Below the pieces are notes generated by a model, which saw only the letters and a list, made by a program, of their open reading frames with translations, did not search any database and was not told where the DNA came from. A stretch of 64,000 nucleotides of DNA, taken from contig NC_070564.1 in assembly GCF_026914185.1 (NCBI RefSeq), forward strand, positions 7,254,001 to 7,318,000, read 5' to 3'. How positions within the stretch are numbered: position 1 is the first letter of the stretch; each line of letters starts with the position of its first letter. This stretch comes from Puccinia triticina. Lineage: Eukaryota; Basidiomycota; Pucciniomycetes; Pucciniales; Pucciniaceae. The translations under genes were made by a program, and so were the position numbers. This document shows positions 19,920 through 30,726 of this stretch, piece by piece.

Positions 19920-21354
19920 GGTGTTACGTCACGCTAACGGTTTATTGGGAGTGTGGTGTCATGACGACCGACTGAATGGAGGGCGTGCTTATATGGTGGA
20001 CACGACTCCCGGGAGCATAAGTGGAGCCCAGGAGCACACAAGCTGGCTCCTTTACTCTCGAAGTTGGACGCCCGAGGAGTCTGCCTTTGTTGACAAGAGT
20101 ACTTCACAAATCTTGAAGGACAACCCCCGATTTCCAGCTCGGATACCTTTTACGCGCATGAAAACCATTTTTCAGGCTTCTTACAATGGTGAAACGCCGG
20201 CGGCACTCTCAGAAATTGCGGTGTGCGGCAATATTCCTCTTGTGCCAGTTCCATCCACATCGATCACGCCAGCCAACGGAGCAGGGACGATTCAAGGTAA
20301 GCCCTCATATCTAATATCATTTCTTTTCACACCGACTAACCCTCATTGTCCTGGAATTTCAGCTGAATTGGCGATGGCCAATTCCGCTGACAAGGTTCAG
20401 AATCCTGTGGGATCCCTGAAGATTCGGATTCGACGTCCAGCAAGCATGGCTGTCGGAGCAACCTCCGCTCCGTCTCCGGCTCCGCCGGGGGTTAAGATTT
20501 CACCAGCAAAGCGAAAGCGTGGCCGTCCCGGTAAGACAGAAACGTCCTTGACTCCCGGCCCAGTTTCAATGCCAGCCATCGCGCCGGCAAAGCGTTTCCG
20601 CCCCATTAAACTTTTACCGGCATCCGCTCCTCCGCAGCCTCCGGTGGCTACAGCGAAACGTGGGCGCCCCAGGAAGGTGCCAAGCGTCGCCACCTCACTC
20701 ACTTTCAAGCCAGAACCTCTGTCCAGTGCGAATGAGGAGCGGATCCGGGCCCGATCCGAGGCCTACTGGAAAGAACTTCGATGGGAACCATCCCAAGAAG
20801 GCAAGAAAGGTGAATTCAACCCCCTCCTCACCGTTAAAAAACAAGCCAACTGACATTTACTGCTTTTGGTATTTTTTGCTGCCTGGCCTTTTTAGACAAC
20901 ATCGGTGCAACTGCGGCTTCTCAAATGGATTCTGTATTTGCGGAGCCACTCCCCGCAACGACTCCTGCCACCAGGAACAAGCGGCTCAGAACAACTAAGG
21001 AGTCGGTTAAAAGCCATTACCGGGGGGAGCAGCCCTCCGCCGCCGACAAGGAGCCAGCGTCAACAGCGAGCAAGGTTGTTGCTTTTTGGAATAGCCAGAA
21101 GGCAGCGGCAGCGGCGATCAAACCAAAGGTGAAGAGAGCAGCTGGCAGGAAGGCGCGTGCTTGAGGTTTTGCAGGAAGTTTTCCATTCATTCCTGATTAT
21201 TTGTTTTTTCTCTCAATTTTACGCTTTTTTTTTTGTTGCTTGGTTGCGCAAGAGCCAAGTAATTCCAATTTCTACTTCTTACTAATTGTTTGGTTTCATT
21301 TGCCATTGATTTCTGTCTTGTTTGTGGTATGTCCTTTTACGATGATAGGAAGCT

Positions 21355-22250
21355 AGCATGTAAAATTGCATCCTGAGGCGCTGTATGTTAATTTCACACT
21401 GTATCATTTTTACATTGGGGGTCCATTGTAAATCCTACAGCGTGAATTTATTTAAATTGGCTTCGGTTTTGACTTTTACATTGTGTAGCTTTGCTTGGGA
21501 CGGACTTTGTAAAAGATAGCTCGTAATTTCTTTCTTTTCATGACCGAGCATGCATTTTTACATGGCACGCATTACATAGGTTCTTTTACATGACACCTCA
21601 ATTAGGCTAGCTTAACTAAGCCTCTTGAACGGAGGGTCCGGGGGACCCCGCCCGGAGGGCTCTCCGCAGGAGAGGCTTATGAGTTATGTCTTGATTTAAG
21701 CAGGAGCAGAAAGGATCTGCTACACTAAAAATCCCAACCAATATAGAAAAACTGAATACACAGAGCTGTAGGTTCTGTTCTTGCAATCAATTTGAACCAC
21801 TTATCTATCTTGTAGCCAGAAAAACAACTCCTGGAGTCCCAAACAAGTGGAGCCTCATTTGGAAGACTTGTGCATTTTTGATCTTTTGAAAAGGTCAACA
21901 GATTGAGATAGAAAAAATCTGAGTAGACCAAAATGTAGAGAAAGAAAAGTAGCATAGGGTACAGATAGGGCATATTGGTGGAGAGGCTGGGGGAGGAGCT
22001 ATAAAAATTTTAAAAACCTCTCAGCCAAATGAACTTTCTGCTCCCGCGTAAAATTTGGGATAATGCACAAGTCCCTCCCTGCGGGAGGGGCGGCTTCGCC
22101 GCCAGCCACAGCGCTCCCACCAGGGGGGACTTGTGTTAAGTTAGTCAATTAGGCCATCAATGTAAAATTATTTGTTGAGCTGGACATATTTAAATTTACA
22201 TAGGATGGTTTTACATTGCACTTCCAATGTAAAGTACAGGATGCAAAAAT
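21355..22250 (+). repeat. 3' subterminal region of MULE copy 2 (split by a nested element)
   Basis: After the stop codon, TTTACAT/ATGTAAA words recur at 21358-21600 and resume at 22160-22240 beyond the nested element 21607-22144. The two parts therefore once formed one continuous end. The last ATGTAAA (about 22228) is under 100 bp from the AAR2 start codon. Confidence 0.5.
21607..22144. mobile_element. Nested 538-bp MULE-like MITE with 9-bp target duplication
   Basis: TCAATTAGG flanks both sides (21598-21606 and 22145-22153). The left end CTAGCTTAACTAAG matches the inverse of the right end (CTAACTTAACACAAG), an imperfect terminal repeat. A 9-bp duplication is the hallmark of MULEs. The interior has G+C-rich hairpin blocks (GGAGGGTCCGGGGGACCC, CCTCCCTGCGGGAGG) and no complete gene. 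A fragment with similar end sequence (CCTTAACACAAGTCCCTCCC) occurs near 28424. Confidence 0.8.
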
Positions 22251-22323
22251 CAACATCCCCGAGAAGGACCATCCAGAACAAAAACGAACAGGAAGAATCA
22301 GTCGACTGGAAACCAACGACCAC

Positions 22324-24051
22324 ATGGACCTCAACAAGCTATCCTCCCAAGATTTAGACAGCTTATTCCAAGTCGGCTGTTTCTTCGTCCTCAACGATCT
22401 TCCCGTTGGAACCCAGTTTGCCATAGATGGCTCGAGTTGGTTGACAGGTCCACTCTTTCAAGTGGGTCACAGCAGTACCATGTTTCTTCTTCTCCTCGGA
22501 TTTGACTGACCGTCTATTCTATATTAGGGTGTCAAACTAATCCCCCCTGGGTTTCATATCATCACCATCAGTCCTGCTCCGACCAAACTGCCGCACAATC
22601 TCGGATCTTCATCTTCGTCGCAGGAAACATTCAGCGCGCCTGGGATCGGATACCAAGTCAAAAAGGGCCTGATCAGATTCTTCAAACGACAAGAAAAAGT
22701 GATCAGACATTTCGACGCGACACTCGAAGATTTCAAGACAACTCATGATGCAGCAGAACATACCATCACATCGTTGGATTACATGAAGACGATCGACTCA
22801 AAACTGGCACCGTATCCTATGAAGGACTACGACCGATGGAGGGCATTGACCAATTATGTCACCACTGAACAAGTTTCAAAGATCATCGGGTTCGATAATC
22901 AGGAGGATGCCTTACTCGACAGCCTCATCTCAAACAATGTTAGCCTATCGTCCCATCCACCCCCTCCGCTCTCGAACAGTCTACCAAATCGAACTCAATG
23001 GGGCAAGCCTCGAACTCAGAAGGATGAGCTGCAAGTTGATACCAACCAGCATCCTCAATCTCAGTTTAAAGAACGGACAACGTCCTGGCCTTTCATCGAT
23101 TTAAAGCGCTCTTGGCCGAAGGATGCTCTCGGGCCTGAGCTGACAAAATGGAGCCGAGATAAGAGCTGGTTGTTTAATCACCTCATGTATCATCAATTCA
23201 ATAATGGTTGGTTTAATCTTCTAACTCTTGTCAGCCGTTTTTCTTCTACTTCAGTTTGAAATTAATAATCTTCTTCTTCTCTCTCTCTCTCTCTCTTTTT
23301 TTTGCCTTTCATCTTCCATCGATATGCTCATGGGTGCATAAATAAAATATTAACAGATCCGAAAGAGGTCTTGGGATTACTCCAATTATCCTTTGTAACG
23401 TTCATCGAGATTCAATCGATCCAGTCTTTTGAATTCTACCAAAGCTTAATGAACTTAATCGTCAAGGCAAACCTTTCCGAACTTTTGGAACTCAGCAAAC
23501 CAAGTTCAGATCATCAAGATAGCTCATCAAGAACATCGATAATAGAAGAAAAAAAGATAAATTATTTGAGTCTGAATTTAGACATCATCAAAGTGTTTAG
23601 CGTTCAATTGAAGTTCTTGAAATCCAATTTTTTCTCTGAATCGATGGAAGATTTTCAAATCGAGAACTGGTTCTTTGGCGTGGTGGATCGATTTCGAATG
23701 AATTTAAATTTTATAACACACTTTTTGATCAAGGATTCTCATGATTTATTCAAGCAGTCTGTTGGTGAAACGGTGGATAACGATAAGGATTATGAGCGAA
23801 GGAAACGAGGGAATGAAGAACTCCAGAAGAGCTTGGAAGGAATCGATTGGCCAGGAATGCAAGCGGATTGCAAACGATTTGATTGGAATGTCAAAGATTT
23901 GAAGATCCCAATTACTCAACTGGGCAATCCTAATCTTTCCGAAATTCAGGATCTTTTAGTTGAAGATTGCGAGGACGATGATGAAGAGGACGAAACAAGT
24001 GATGAAGAGGAGGAAGAATTCAAACCTGTCCTGGTGACTACATATCCTTGA
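22324..24051 (+). CDS. AAR2: AAR2 splicing factor, U5 snRNP assembly protein
   Basis: Three exons (22324-22461, 22528-23206, 23357-24051) give 503 aa in a consistent frame. The N-terminus carries the family signature: GCFFVLNDLPVGTQFAIDGS, then TGPLFQ/GVKLIPPGFHIITIS across the first intron, then GIGYQVKKGLIRFF. The C-terminal half is helical (LLQLSFVTFIEIQS) and ends in an acidic tail. In yeast, AAR2 binds Prp8 during cytoplasmic U5 snRNP assembly and is replaced by Brr2 in the nucleus; the same role is expected here. An internal linker (PPPPLSNSLPNRTQ) is longer than I would expect. Intron 2 (about 150 bp) has a CT-rich tract. The 5' flank is transposon end sequence, so its promoter may lie in or across it. 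Confidence 0.9.
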
Positions 24052-25570
24052 CACTCATAGCTTCCTGTACGAAAAGATAACTTCCCCCGTCACTTTTCTG
24101 AGTTGGCGTAGATCGCAGAAACACGCCTGATTTGCAGGCCAAGAAGATATTTTATAACTATACGTGTCCATCAAGCTCTCCGCCCAGCCTTAACTAAGAT
24201 CCTCGCACGAGCTCCAATGGCCGCATATTTATCTGAGCACATTCCCCCACTTTTTCATCCATCGTTATGGCTGTCTTGTCTGTTATGCTTTAAATACCTC
24301 TACATGCATTACCTCTATCCGATTTTCCGCTGGCAATTTTACCCTAAGCTGTTTCCATCCGCGCTGACAACTGTCGAAAAATAGATAGCCAGACACTTGG
24401 GCAAAACTAAACCTTGTAGTTTTGTGAATTCCAACGAACAGGCTGCACCAGACACCGGTGGAATATTTCACGATAAATGGAGTGGACGTACTTCGCATGA
24501 TAATTGTGAGAGTCATCATACTGGATAAGTGAACCGATTTCCTTGAGTCGAACGAAGATTAAACGGAAACAGGTTCAAGATTGCAAGGCTGAGGTAGTTG
24601 ATCGTGAGGAATAGAATGAAACACGGTCAACGAAGAATCACCATGGCCTCATGGGTAATTGCATACCTTCTTGGGCGTATGTAGTCCAAGTGACTCGGGA
24701 GGAGACGTGGGTAGCCTGCAGACAGCTTCTTTCTCGTGTCTCGATGGTTTTTGGATGTCATCAATCAGGGAGAGCTGCGACGCGCCATAAGGGCTGTCGC
24801 TGAATGAGTGGTGAGTTGTTGACCATCGGCCGAAGAGGTTTCTGGTTTCTCTTCGGCGGATGAATGTCTAACATACTGCCCGCCCCCAATCCCTCTCCGA
24901 AACCCACACCACACGCAGGCTAGCGGCCATTCCCGGCGGGGGTTCAGGTCTGAGTCTGACGAGGTGCCGGACCGAAAGGGTGGTCCGAGGAGGCTGGTCG
25001 GACGGCGTGCGGGATGTGCCCGAATTTGGGATATGTATTCCTGATGAACTGTCGAACGCCTATGTACAGAAATGTCTGTTACATCTTTGGTTGGGTCTAG
25101 ATAAGGAAAACAAGGGATCGATGAGCAGGGGGGGGGGGGCATTTCGAAAGTCAGGATGATGATCCGCATGGACTGAAGGAAAACTTGGGCCGGCAGGTGA
25201 CCCAACAATGGGCGGGGTGGATCAAGGGAGGCAGATCCCCCGGGATCAACAAACATATTTAAATATGTACATCCGCATACATGCTTATTTACATAATATG
25301 TACAAAGTTATAGGAAGCCAACCCACGCGAGCATTTTGGATCAAAGGACGCATACATACAAGGCAGCCGTGGATTTTCAGTTTCTGGGGAATGGGCTGTT
25401 TGCAGGCTGTCGAGAGGTTGGATGGTCTTCTATGTCCTCCCTGTGTGCGCTGAAGGGGAGGGGTGCAACAAGGGATGGAATGGTCAGTCGGCTGGTTGTG
25501 CCCTTTGACTGGCAGGGCTCAGTCCCCCCAGCCCATAAGACATAGTGCCTGGCTCAGTCCTCGACTCCTC
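24052..25570. other. Intergenic stretch, nothing recognised
   Basis: The AAR2 3' flank is followed by mixed sequence with a G-run at 25127-25139. Open frames on either strand are short and featureless. No tRNA, rRNA or transposon end is seen. Confidence 0.4.
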
Positions 25571-25605
25571 CCCAGCCCAGCCCAGCCCAGCCCAGCCCAG
25601 CCCAG
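25571..25605. repeat. CCCAG pentanucleotide microsatellite
   Basis: Seven consecutive CCCAG units lie just upstream of the preferred start codon at 25614. The longer frame starting at 25545 would translate it as PAQPSPAQPSP. I prefer to place it in the 5' leader. Confidence 0.85.
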
Positions 25606-25613
25606 GACGGACG

Positions 25614-27095
25614 ATGGCCGGGAAAAGGCAGCGTATAACAAGCCCATGCCCACCAGCCCCATCCCCAAAGCGCCCAGCGAATCCGATGTCCACCAAGCAG
25701 GCTGCCATCCACCATCTCATCCAGACCCTCCACGCCCTCCGAGCACCCCAGAGCCACCCGCCCGGCTGCGAGGAACCCAGGGCGAAGCGGATCAGGATCG
25801 AAGCCGCACCCGACGGCTCAGCCTCGCTCGTCGTCGCCGCAGCCCAGCCCAGCGGCTGCCACCCCGAGAACGGCCTCCAGCGACCCACGACGATCGCACC
25901 GGCTAGCCTCTTCTCCTCCCCCAGCTCATCCGCCTCCCGCAACCCTCTCCGCTCCTCCGCCTCCTCCGCCGACTCGATCGAGACCAACCAGCACTCCCCG
26001 CTCGTCTCAGCCACCACCCAGCAGTACGGACGGGTGATCATGAAGAAGGACGCACTGATCAGCAAGATCGGGCTCGAGGCCGCCCAACGTGCTATCCGCA
26101 AGGCCACCCGCCAGCGCCGCAGACCCACCCACCCCCTCCATCCCCCCTCCTCCTCCTCTCCCCCGAGCTCTCCACAGACGGCCGGCAACTGGCGCACCGG
26201 CACGATCGCCAAGTGGCTCGCATCGGCCGACGACGACGACGACGACGACGACGAATCAGAGGACGATCGGGCACCCGCCCGAGACTTGACCGGCCCGCTC
26301 TCCGAGCTGGCCAACGAGCGCCCATCCCCGCCCGCCCCCAGCCCGACCGTCCACCCCAGCGATCCCCAGAGCCTGTTCTGGTCCCCACCCACGCCCCACG
26401 GCGGTCCCAGGACGAGACATGTGCCGATCGACCGCCAACAGATCCTCATCGACCGTCTGGGCCGCCCGGACATCCGCTGGCCGCTCCACCGGCCCTCCAC
26501 CCCGCCCAACCAGCAGGCCTTCTTCCGCACCGACGAACTCACCATCCGCCCAGGCTACCGGCCCCTCTCCCAGCTCTCGTTCGGCCTCCAGCCCGGCTGC
26601 TCCGCGCCCTCCGCCGGCCCACTCGACAGGATGCTCAAGCCCGGATGCAACCTCTCCCAAGCTTTCCTCCTCCGCGCCCCCTCCCCGACCCTCCCCCCCT
26701 CCGCCGGCGGCCCTGACCCGGCAGACGAGAACCGCAGCCCGACCGCCGCCTTCCCGTCCCGTCCCTCCGCCCAGCGCCCTTCTCCGCAAGCCAGACCTCA
26801 TCCCCCGCCACCTTTTCCTACCAACGACTTCTCGCCCTGCTCGCCCCTAAGAAACGACCTCCTCAAACTCATCGACCACCACCACCACCATCATCATCAA
26901 CAGCAGCAGCAAGTCAAACTCGAGAACAACCCCACCCCCGCTCATTCCCCCTCTATCCTCAGCCAGCACCCTCACCATCACCAACGTTGGCTGACCGAGC
27001 GCGACTCCAACTCCCCGTTCTATGTCGACAATGCGTTCCCCGATAACCCCTTTGTTCTGGACACCCCTCTCGATAACTTCTTGGGCTTCTTCTAA
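25614..27095 (+). CDS. Intrinsically disordered, probably nuclear protein, 493 aa
   Basis: A single open frame rich in Pro, Ser, His and Gln. Possible nuclear localisation signals are KRQRITS, PRAKRIRIE and RKATRQRRR. Acidic run ADDDDDDDDESEDD lies mid-protein, then a His7-Gln5 run. The C-terminus is short, acidic and hydrophobic (NPFVLDTPLDNFLGFF), like a transactivation or docking motif. I chose ATG 25614 because it follows the CCCAG microsatellite and starts MAGKRQRITS; an upstream ATG at 25545 is possible. I do not recognise the family. Codon third positions are strongly C-rich, unlike the neighbouring transposons, which supports a genuine host gene. Overlapping long frames on both strands are by-products of this bias. 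Confidence 0.6.
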   Translation: MAGKRQRITSPCPPAPSPKRPANPMSTKQAAIHHLIQTLHALRAPQSHPPGCEEPRAKRIRIEAAPDGSASLVVAAAQPSGCHPENGLQRPTTIAPASLFSSPSSSASRNPLRSSASSADSIETNQHSPLVSATTQQYGRVIMKKDALISKIGLEAAQRAIRKATRQRRRPTHPLHPPSSSSPPSSPQTAGNWRTGTIAKWLASADDDDDDDDESEDDRAPARDLTGPLSELANERPSPPAPSPTVHPSDPQSLFWSPPTPHGGPRTRHVPIDRQQILIDRLGRPDIRWPLHRPSTPPNQQAFFRTDELTIRPGYRPLSQLSFGLQPGCSAPSAGPLDRMLKPGCNLSQAFLLRAPSPTLPPSAGGPDPADENRSPTAAFPSRPSAQRPSPQARPHPPPPFPTNDFSPCSPLRNDLLKLIDHHHHHHHQQQQQVKLENNPTPAHSPSILSQHPHHHQRWLTERDSNSPFYVDNAFPDNPFVLDTPLDNFLGFF

Positions 27096-27652
27096 AATAT
27101 ATATATATACATAGCCCCCTCTTCGTCTTTACTTCATTCTCCGGACGGAAAATCAGTGGCTGGAAATTACTTTATTATATACATTCATATATCAGCCTTC
27201 TTCTTTCTCCTGGCATTCCTTGTTGTTGTGTTTCTATCAGTGCAGTGCGACATCAGTCCATCTTTATATCGGTGCATTACTATTATTTATCAGTCGGTCG
27301 AACTCCGGCTCGTACACATCAGTTCCTTTACTTATTCTTTAGAAGTCCTTCGCTTGCTTGCCGGTCTTGGTCCCCCCTCATCCTAAATAGATCCATTATA
27401 CGTTCATACATTGGAACATGGATGGAATCCTAAAAAAAAAACTTACATACTCCCTTGTCTTCTTCGTTGTCTATATGATTTAAGTACTCCTTTTGTATGT
27501 ATGTATTTTAGTGTTCAGTGTTTATGTTTTCTCATTAGAAGTAGAACATCACATCATTGCTATATCTTTATTCAGTTTTGATTCATTTAGATACACACTT
27601 AAATAACTTAGAACACAAAACACAATGATACATAATTAGTACCTTCAAGTAA

Positions 27653-28029
27653 GGGGCCTGATTAATTGACTCCCAAAAATCTTGAATGTCTGTCTCCCAA
27701 AAGTAGCAGACGTTGGGAGTACCAAAATTGAATTTCCTACCCCACTCCCCAGAGGACCAAACATTGTGGGAGTTGGAAGTTGAATCCCAAAAAAATTGTT
27801 TGGAGTTTGCCATTGGGCCTCCCAGTAAGAAGTTTCTTCTTGTCATTTTTCATAAAATCAGGGCTCTGACTCCCAAATCGTTTTCTGGAATTCAACTTCC
27901 AACTCCCAAAAAACACTGGACCAATTCTTGGTCCTGGGGACCTGAGCAAGACATCAAAGTTTGTCACTCCCAATGTCCACTACCTTTGGGAGTTGGAATT
28001 TCAACTTGGAGTCAATTAATCAAACCCCC
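27653..28029. mobile_element. Small TIR element (MITE, about 377 bp)
   Basis: The left end GGGGCCTGATTAATTGACTC matches the inverse of the right end GAGTCAATTAATCAAACCCCC with two mismatches. The interior is repetitive in TTGGGAGT/ACTCCCAA words in both orientations, so the whole can fold. No coding region. The target duplication is unclear. Confidence 0.65.
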
Positions 28030-28419
28030 GCAATGAAAACTTGAAGAGCTTGAATCAACATTGAAAGGTTTGGATTTTCTTGGACCCAGAGCATCCACCC
28101 TAGTTCAAATGTGTGAGGATAATTCAAGAGATTCCAAAGTCAATGGTGACCAAACAAATGTCACAAATCATTGTGACAATTAACCTCTATATCTGCACTG
28201 AAGGCATCATCTTCAAAGGGCCAACAACAGCTAGACAGTTTTACCAGACAGCCAAGTGAAATTAGAAGTTGCCCAAAATCTTGTTATTGAGGGGGTTCTG
28301 ATGGAGAGCTGTCTGTTATGGTTGGGTCTGTGGAGAGGAAGATGGGATCTGATTCTGGAGACTGGGGTTCAGGGGGTTTTGGATCCTATATGGAAGATTG
28401 CAGGATGAGGAAGAGGTCT

Positions 28420-28490
28420 CAACCTTAACACAAGTCCCTCCCTTTTCTCGCAGGGGGCAAGCATCCTCCCTCTGCGGGAGGGTCTGGTGC
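28420..28490. mobile_element. Fragment related to the nested 538-bp MITE end
   Basis: CCTTAACACAAGTCCCTCCC followed by CTCTGCGGGAGGG resembles the right end of the element at 21607-22144 in inverse orientation. No matching second end was found nearby, so it is called a fragment. Confidence 0.35.
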
Positions 28491-28513
28491 CTAATGTCAT
28501 ATTAATGCAATTA

Positions 28514-28690
28514 TGGTGTTCAAAGTTGGTTTGCATAATCTTATGCATGCATAAATCATAAAATCATAACATTGTTTTTGCAGGGGACATGACTGTCTGA
28601 TTATGTAATACAAAATTTCCTCACCAAGTTATTTTTATGATTTTATGATTTATGCATGCATAAAATTATGCAAACCAACTTTGAACACCA
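28514..28690. mobile_element. Mariner-like MITE, 177 bp, TA-flanked
   Basis: Long inverted arms (about 60 bp): TGGTGTTCAAAGTTGGTTTG at the left and its inverse at the right, continuing through TTATGCATGCATAAATCATA. TA stands on both sides (28512-28513 and 28691-28692), as expected for a Tc1/mariner target duplication. No ORF. Confidence 0.8.
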
Positions 28691-28844
28691 TAAATACTGG
28701 AAAAAACCGTAAGAGTGTGTCCAACCTCAACCTTTGGATGATCCAATGGCTTCTTCACATTTCTCAGGAATAAGGTGCCAAAAACCCCCAACTTGACTAT
28801 TGGAGGCGCCATAGTTGGGTTGCAGGCTGACCCAATTAGGAAAT

Positions 28845-28975
28845 AGGCTGCCCAAACCCAACCCAACAATTTTACAAGTTGGGTTGGGTTGGGTTTGGGT
28901 CATGCCATTTTCTTCAAGAATGTGCCCAAACCCAACCCAAAACTTGACGGGTCTTGGGTTGGCCCAACCCATTTA
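28845..28975. repeat. Inverted cluster of CCCAAC/GTTGGG words
   Basis: CCCAACCCAAC and GTTGGGTTGGG stand in opposite orientations near 28858-28895 and again near 28924-28970, able to fold into nested hairpins. It is a short element or low-complexity repeat, not a telomere array. Confidence 0.5.
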
Positions 28976-29099
28976 CACCCTGAGTTTTACTTGAAAAATA
29001 TGTATAAGACAGCTCAGATTGAGGGCTATAACCTTCTATATGGGGCTTTGGATTGAAAGTTGAGCTAGATAGGCAATAGAGATGTAAATACAAAATTGG

Positions 29100-30070
29100 C
29101 GATTTTCTGTGCAAAAGCCTGTCAGCCCCAGGGAAAGAATGTGAATTTTAAGCCTCTCCTTTGGAGACACTTCACACCTCCTCGGAGAGGGTTAAGCTTA
29201 AAGAGGTCTGGCCTCTCAAAGCATGGATGTGTGGTCTGTGAAATGTATGTTTTAGCTGTGTACATGAGAGCCCATGCTACGGCTCTACGGTTTATAACAC
29301 TTTCAACCAAATCATAAAAGCCTTGTGAGTGAAAGACCAACAGGGTCTCTATCTCACAGAAAAACAGCCATACCCTATAGTTTTTTTTTTGGCCTAGAAC
29401 ACCCACTATAGGCCACCAAATAGCCCATGAGTTTTCTTTGGCCCATATGGGCTATTTTTATGTCAGGCAGCATTCAACATCCTTCTATGGATGGGCCTCT
29501 GGGAAGGACCACATCAGCCCCACCCATATTCATGTTGAAACTAGGACCATTCCCAACTGATCTGCATATGATTTTTGCTTAGTTGAGCATTTTTTTGTTT
29601 TGGGCTGAGGATGTTTAGTTTGGTACATCTAGGAACTTCTTTGCATCTGGTTAATTAGTGGAAAAATCACAAATTTCCCTCACCCATCTTCACTTTTGAT
29701 GTTTTGACATTTGCAGTCTAAGCAGCTTGTGGATATTCTATCTGTGGCAGACAAGCTATGGAGTAGGGACCTTGATGGGGACAGCTTTGCAAGCCTGAAC
29801 CAGAGCCAAAACAAAGATGAGCTTCCCAAATTTACTACTTTCATGCCTGGGCATCCAATGAATTAATTGGTTGTGGAACAAGTAAATTTTTAAATAAGAT
29901 CTCAATGGCCATTTTGGAAGCTAGAATCTACAGGATTTTACCTTACAAATTGGATGACTTCCCATCAAGATCTGTGGGCCTCCCAGAAGGGATTGAGAGC
30001 CAAAAAAGCTATATTTCCCTGCAAAAATACAGACTTTCTGGGTCTAAACCGGAGGACTTCCCGTGGCCTA
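29100..30070. other. Intergenic stretch, nothing recognised
   Basis: Only short frames without features. The sequence is moderately AT-rich, with no clear terminal repeats or RNA gene. Confidence 0.35.
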
Positions 30071-30075
30071 AATAG

Positions 30076-30176
30076 CTTGATTTGGAGGGAGCGGCTAGAT
30101 ACTTTTTGCTGGTAAAAACTAAATCTTGATCAATTTTCACCAGCCAGTAAGGTTTATCCTTTCCCTCCAAATCAAG
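30076..30176. repeat. About 100-bp imperfect inverted repeat
   Basis: CTTGATTTGGAGGGAGCGG at the left is matched by CCCTCCAAATCAAG at the right. The inner parts (TTTTTGCTGGTAAAAAC against TTTTCACCAGCCAGTAA) pair partly. A degenerate foldback lies upstream of the membrane-protein gene. Confidence 0.5.
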
Positions 30177-30726
30177 GATTTCAGCTCACGGGATTCATTG
30201 ACATCATGATCTGCGGGGGTTCCAGATTGCACGGGAAGTTCTCCAGAGTCCAATCCGGAGAATTCGTACATGGAAGACGGCCATGTAAAGGGTGGTTTTT
30301 CTGTAATTGTAGACGGGCAATTGTCGGGTGAGTTGATTGGCGCGAGATAACAATCTGTTGCAATGGTTGAGAACAAGAGATTCATGGATGAAACTTTTGT
30401 GGTATCTCATTATCTGTTTGACCCACTTCGTCTGACCAATGCCTCCCCGCATGTGATGAGCTCGAAGTGGACAGGGCTGGGCTCTTATCACGTTTAAATG
30501 ACTCGTTTTTGCGTGCAATCTGACGCACATGGGGTCGAAGGAGCTTTCCGGACTGACTCCCACCTGAAACATCTCCCCAGCTTCGGTATGATGGTCTTAT
30601 CGTCAAACTGCTCGCCATGTTATAAAGGGGGATAGCATTGCTCCGCTGCTCAGAAACCAACGCAGGACTCGCATCTGAAAAATATTTATAGACCAGTATC
30701 TAAAAGAAGAAGCCCTCGTCGGAATC

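Larger units (their letters stand above)
15566..21164 (+). pseudogene. MULE-type transposase fused to USP-like protease and AT-hook tail, copy 2 (full length, disrupted)
   Basis: Eight exons by my reading: 15566-15969, 16061-about 16279, 16335-16516, 16609-17122, 17193-17452, 17522-20296 (interrupted by an inserted element 18692-19919), 20363-20809 and 20896-21164. Exons 1-2 carry a GCM/WRKY-type zinc finger (CNGTKC, then GLLRHQGLHTH). Exons 4-5 carry a MULE DDE core: Asp in GGLISDVTYRFF, Asp in SIVDFSKAQQKG, the C-x-x-H box GCREHF and Glu in STNAQESLHR. Exon 6 carries the protease: Cys box NCCWLVAALESLYAIF, His in GHSHYW, then GVWCHDDR. The tail has AT-hooks (KRGRPGK, KRGRPRK). DNA binding, cleavage/strand transfer and ubiquitin/SUMO removal are inferred from the families. 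Breaks: the insertion between His and Asp-Asp, and a one-base frame slip in an A-run near 16208-16213, where copy 3 stays in frame. Confidence 0.75.

Noticed and set aside
17830..20160. Ulp1/C48 SUMO protease, as in plant MULEs
   Set aside because: The Cys box precedes the His and Asp-Asp boxes, the reverse of the C48 order, and the Cys box resembles USP-type NxCxLxxALxSL.
24283..24519. Minus-strand frame downstream of AAR2
   Set aside because: Short, with no conserved features or neighbouring exon signals.
25484..26801. Long frames on both strands at the disordered-protein gene
   Set aside because: They mirror the C-rich third positions of the + strand gene and contain only low-complexity Arg/Gly or Pro runs.
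28845..28975. Internal telomere tract (GGGTTG words)
   Set aside because: The words are GTTGGG in mixed orientation, not tandem TTAGGG, and form inverted clusters.
30137..30660. Possible two-exon minus-strand gene upstream of the membrane-protein gene
   Set aside because: Joining the frames needs a weak donor (GTTTCA) and a 45-bp intron, and the 3' part lies in an inverted repeat; no family features.
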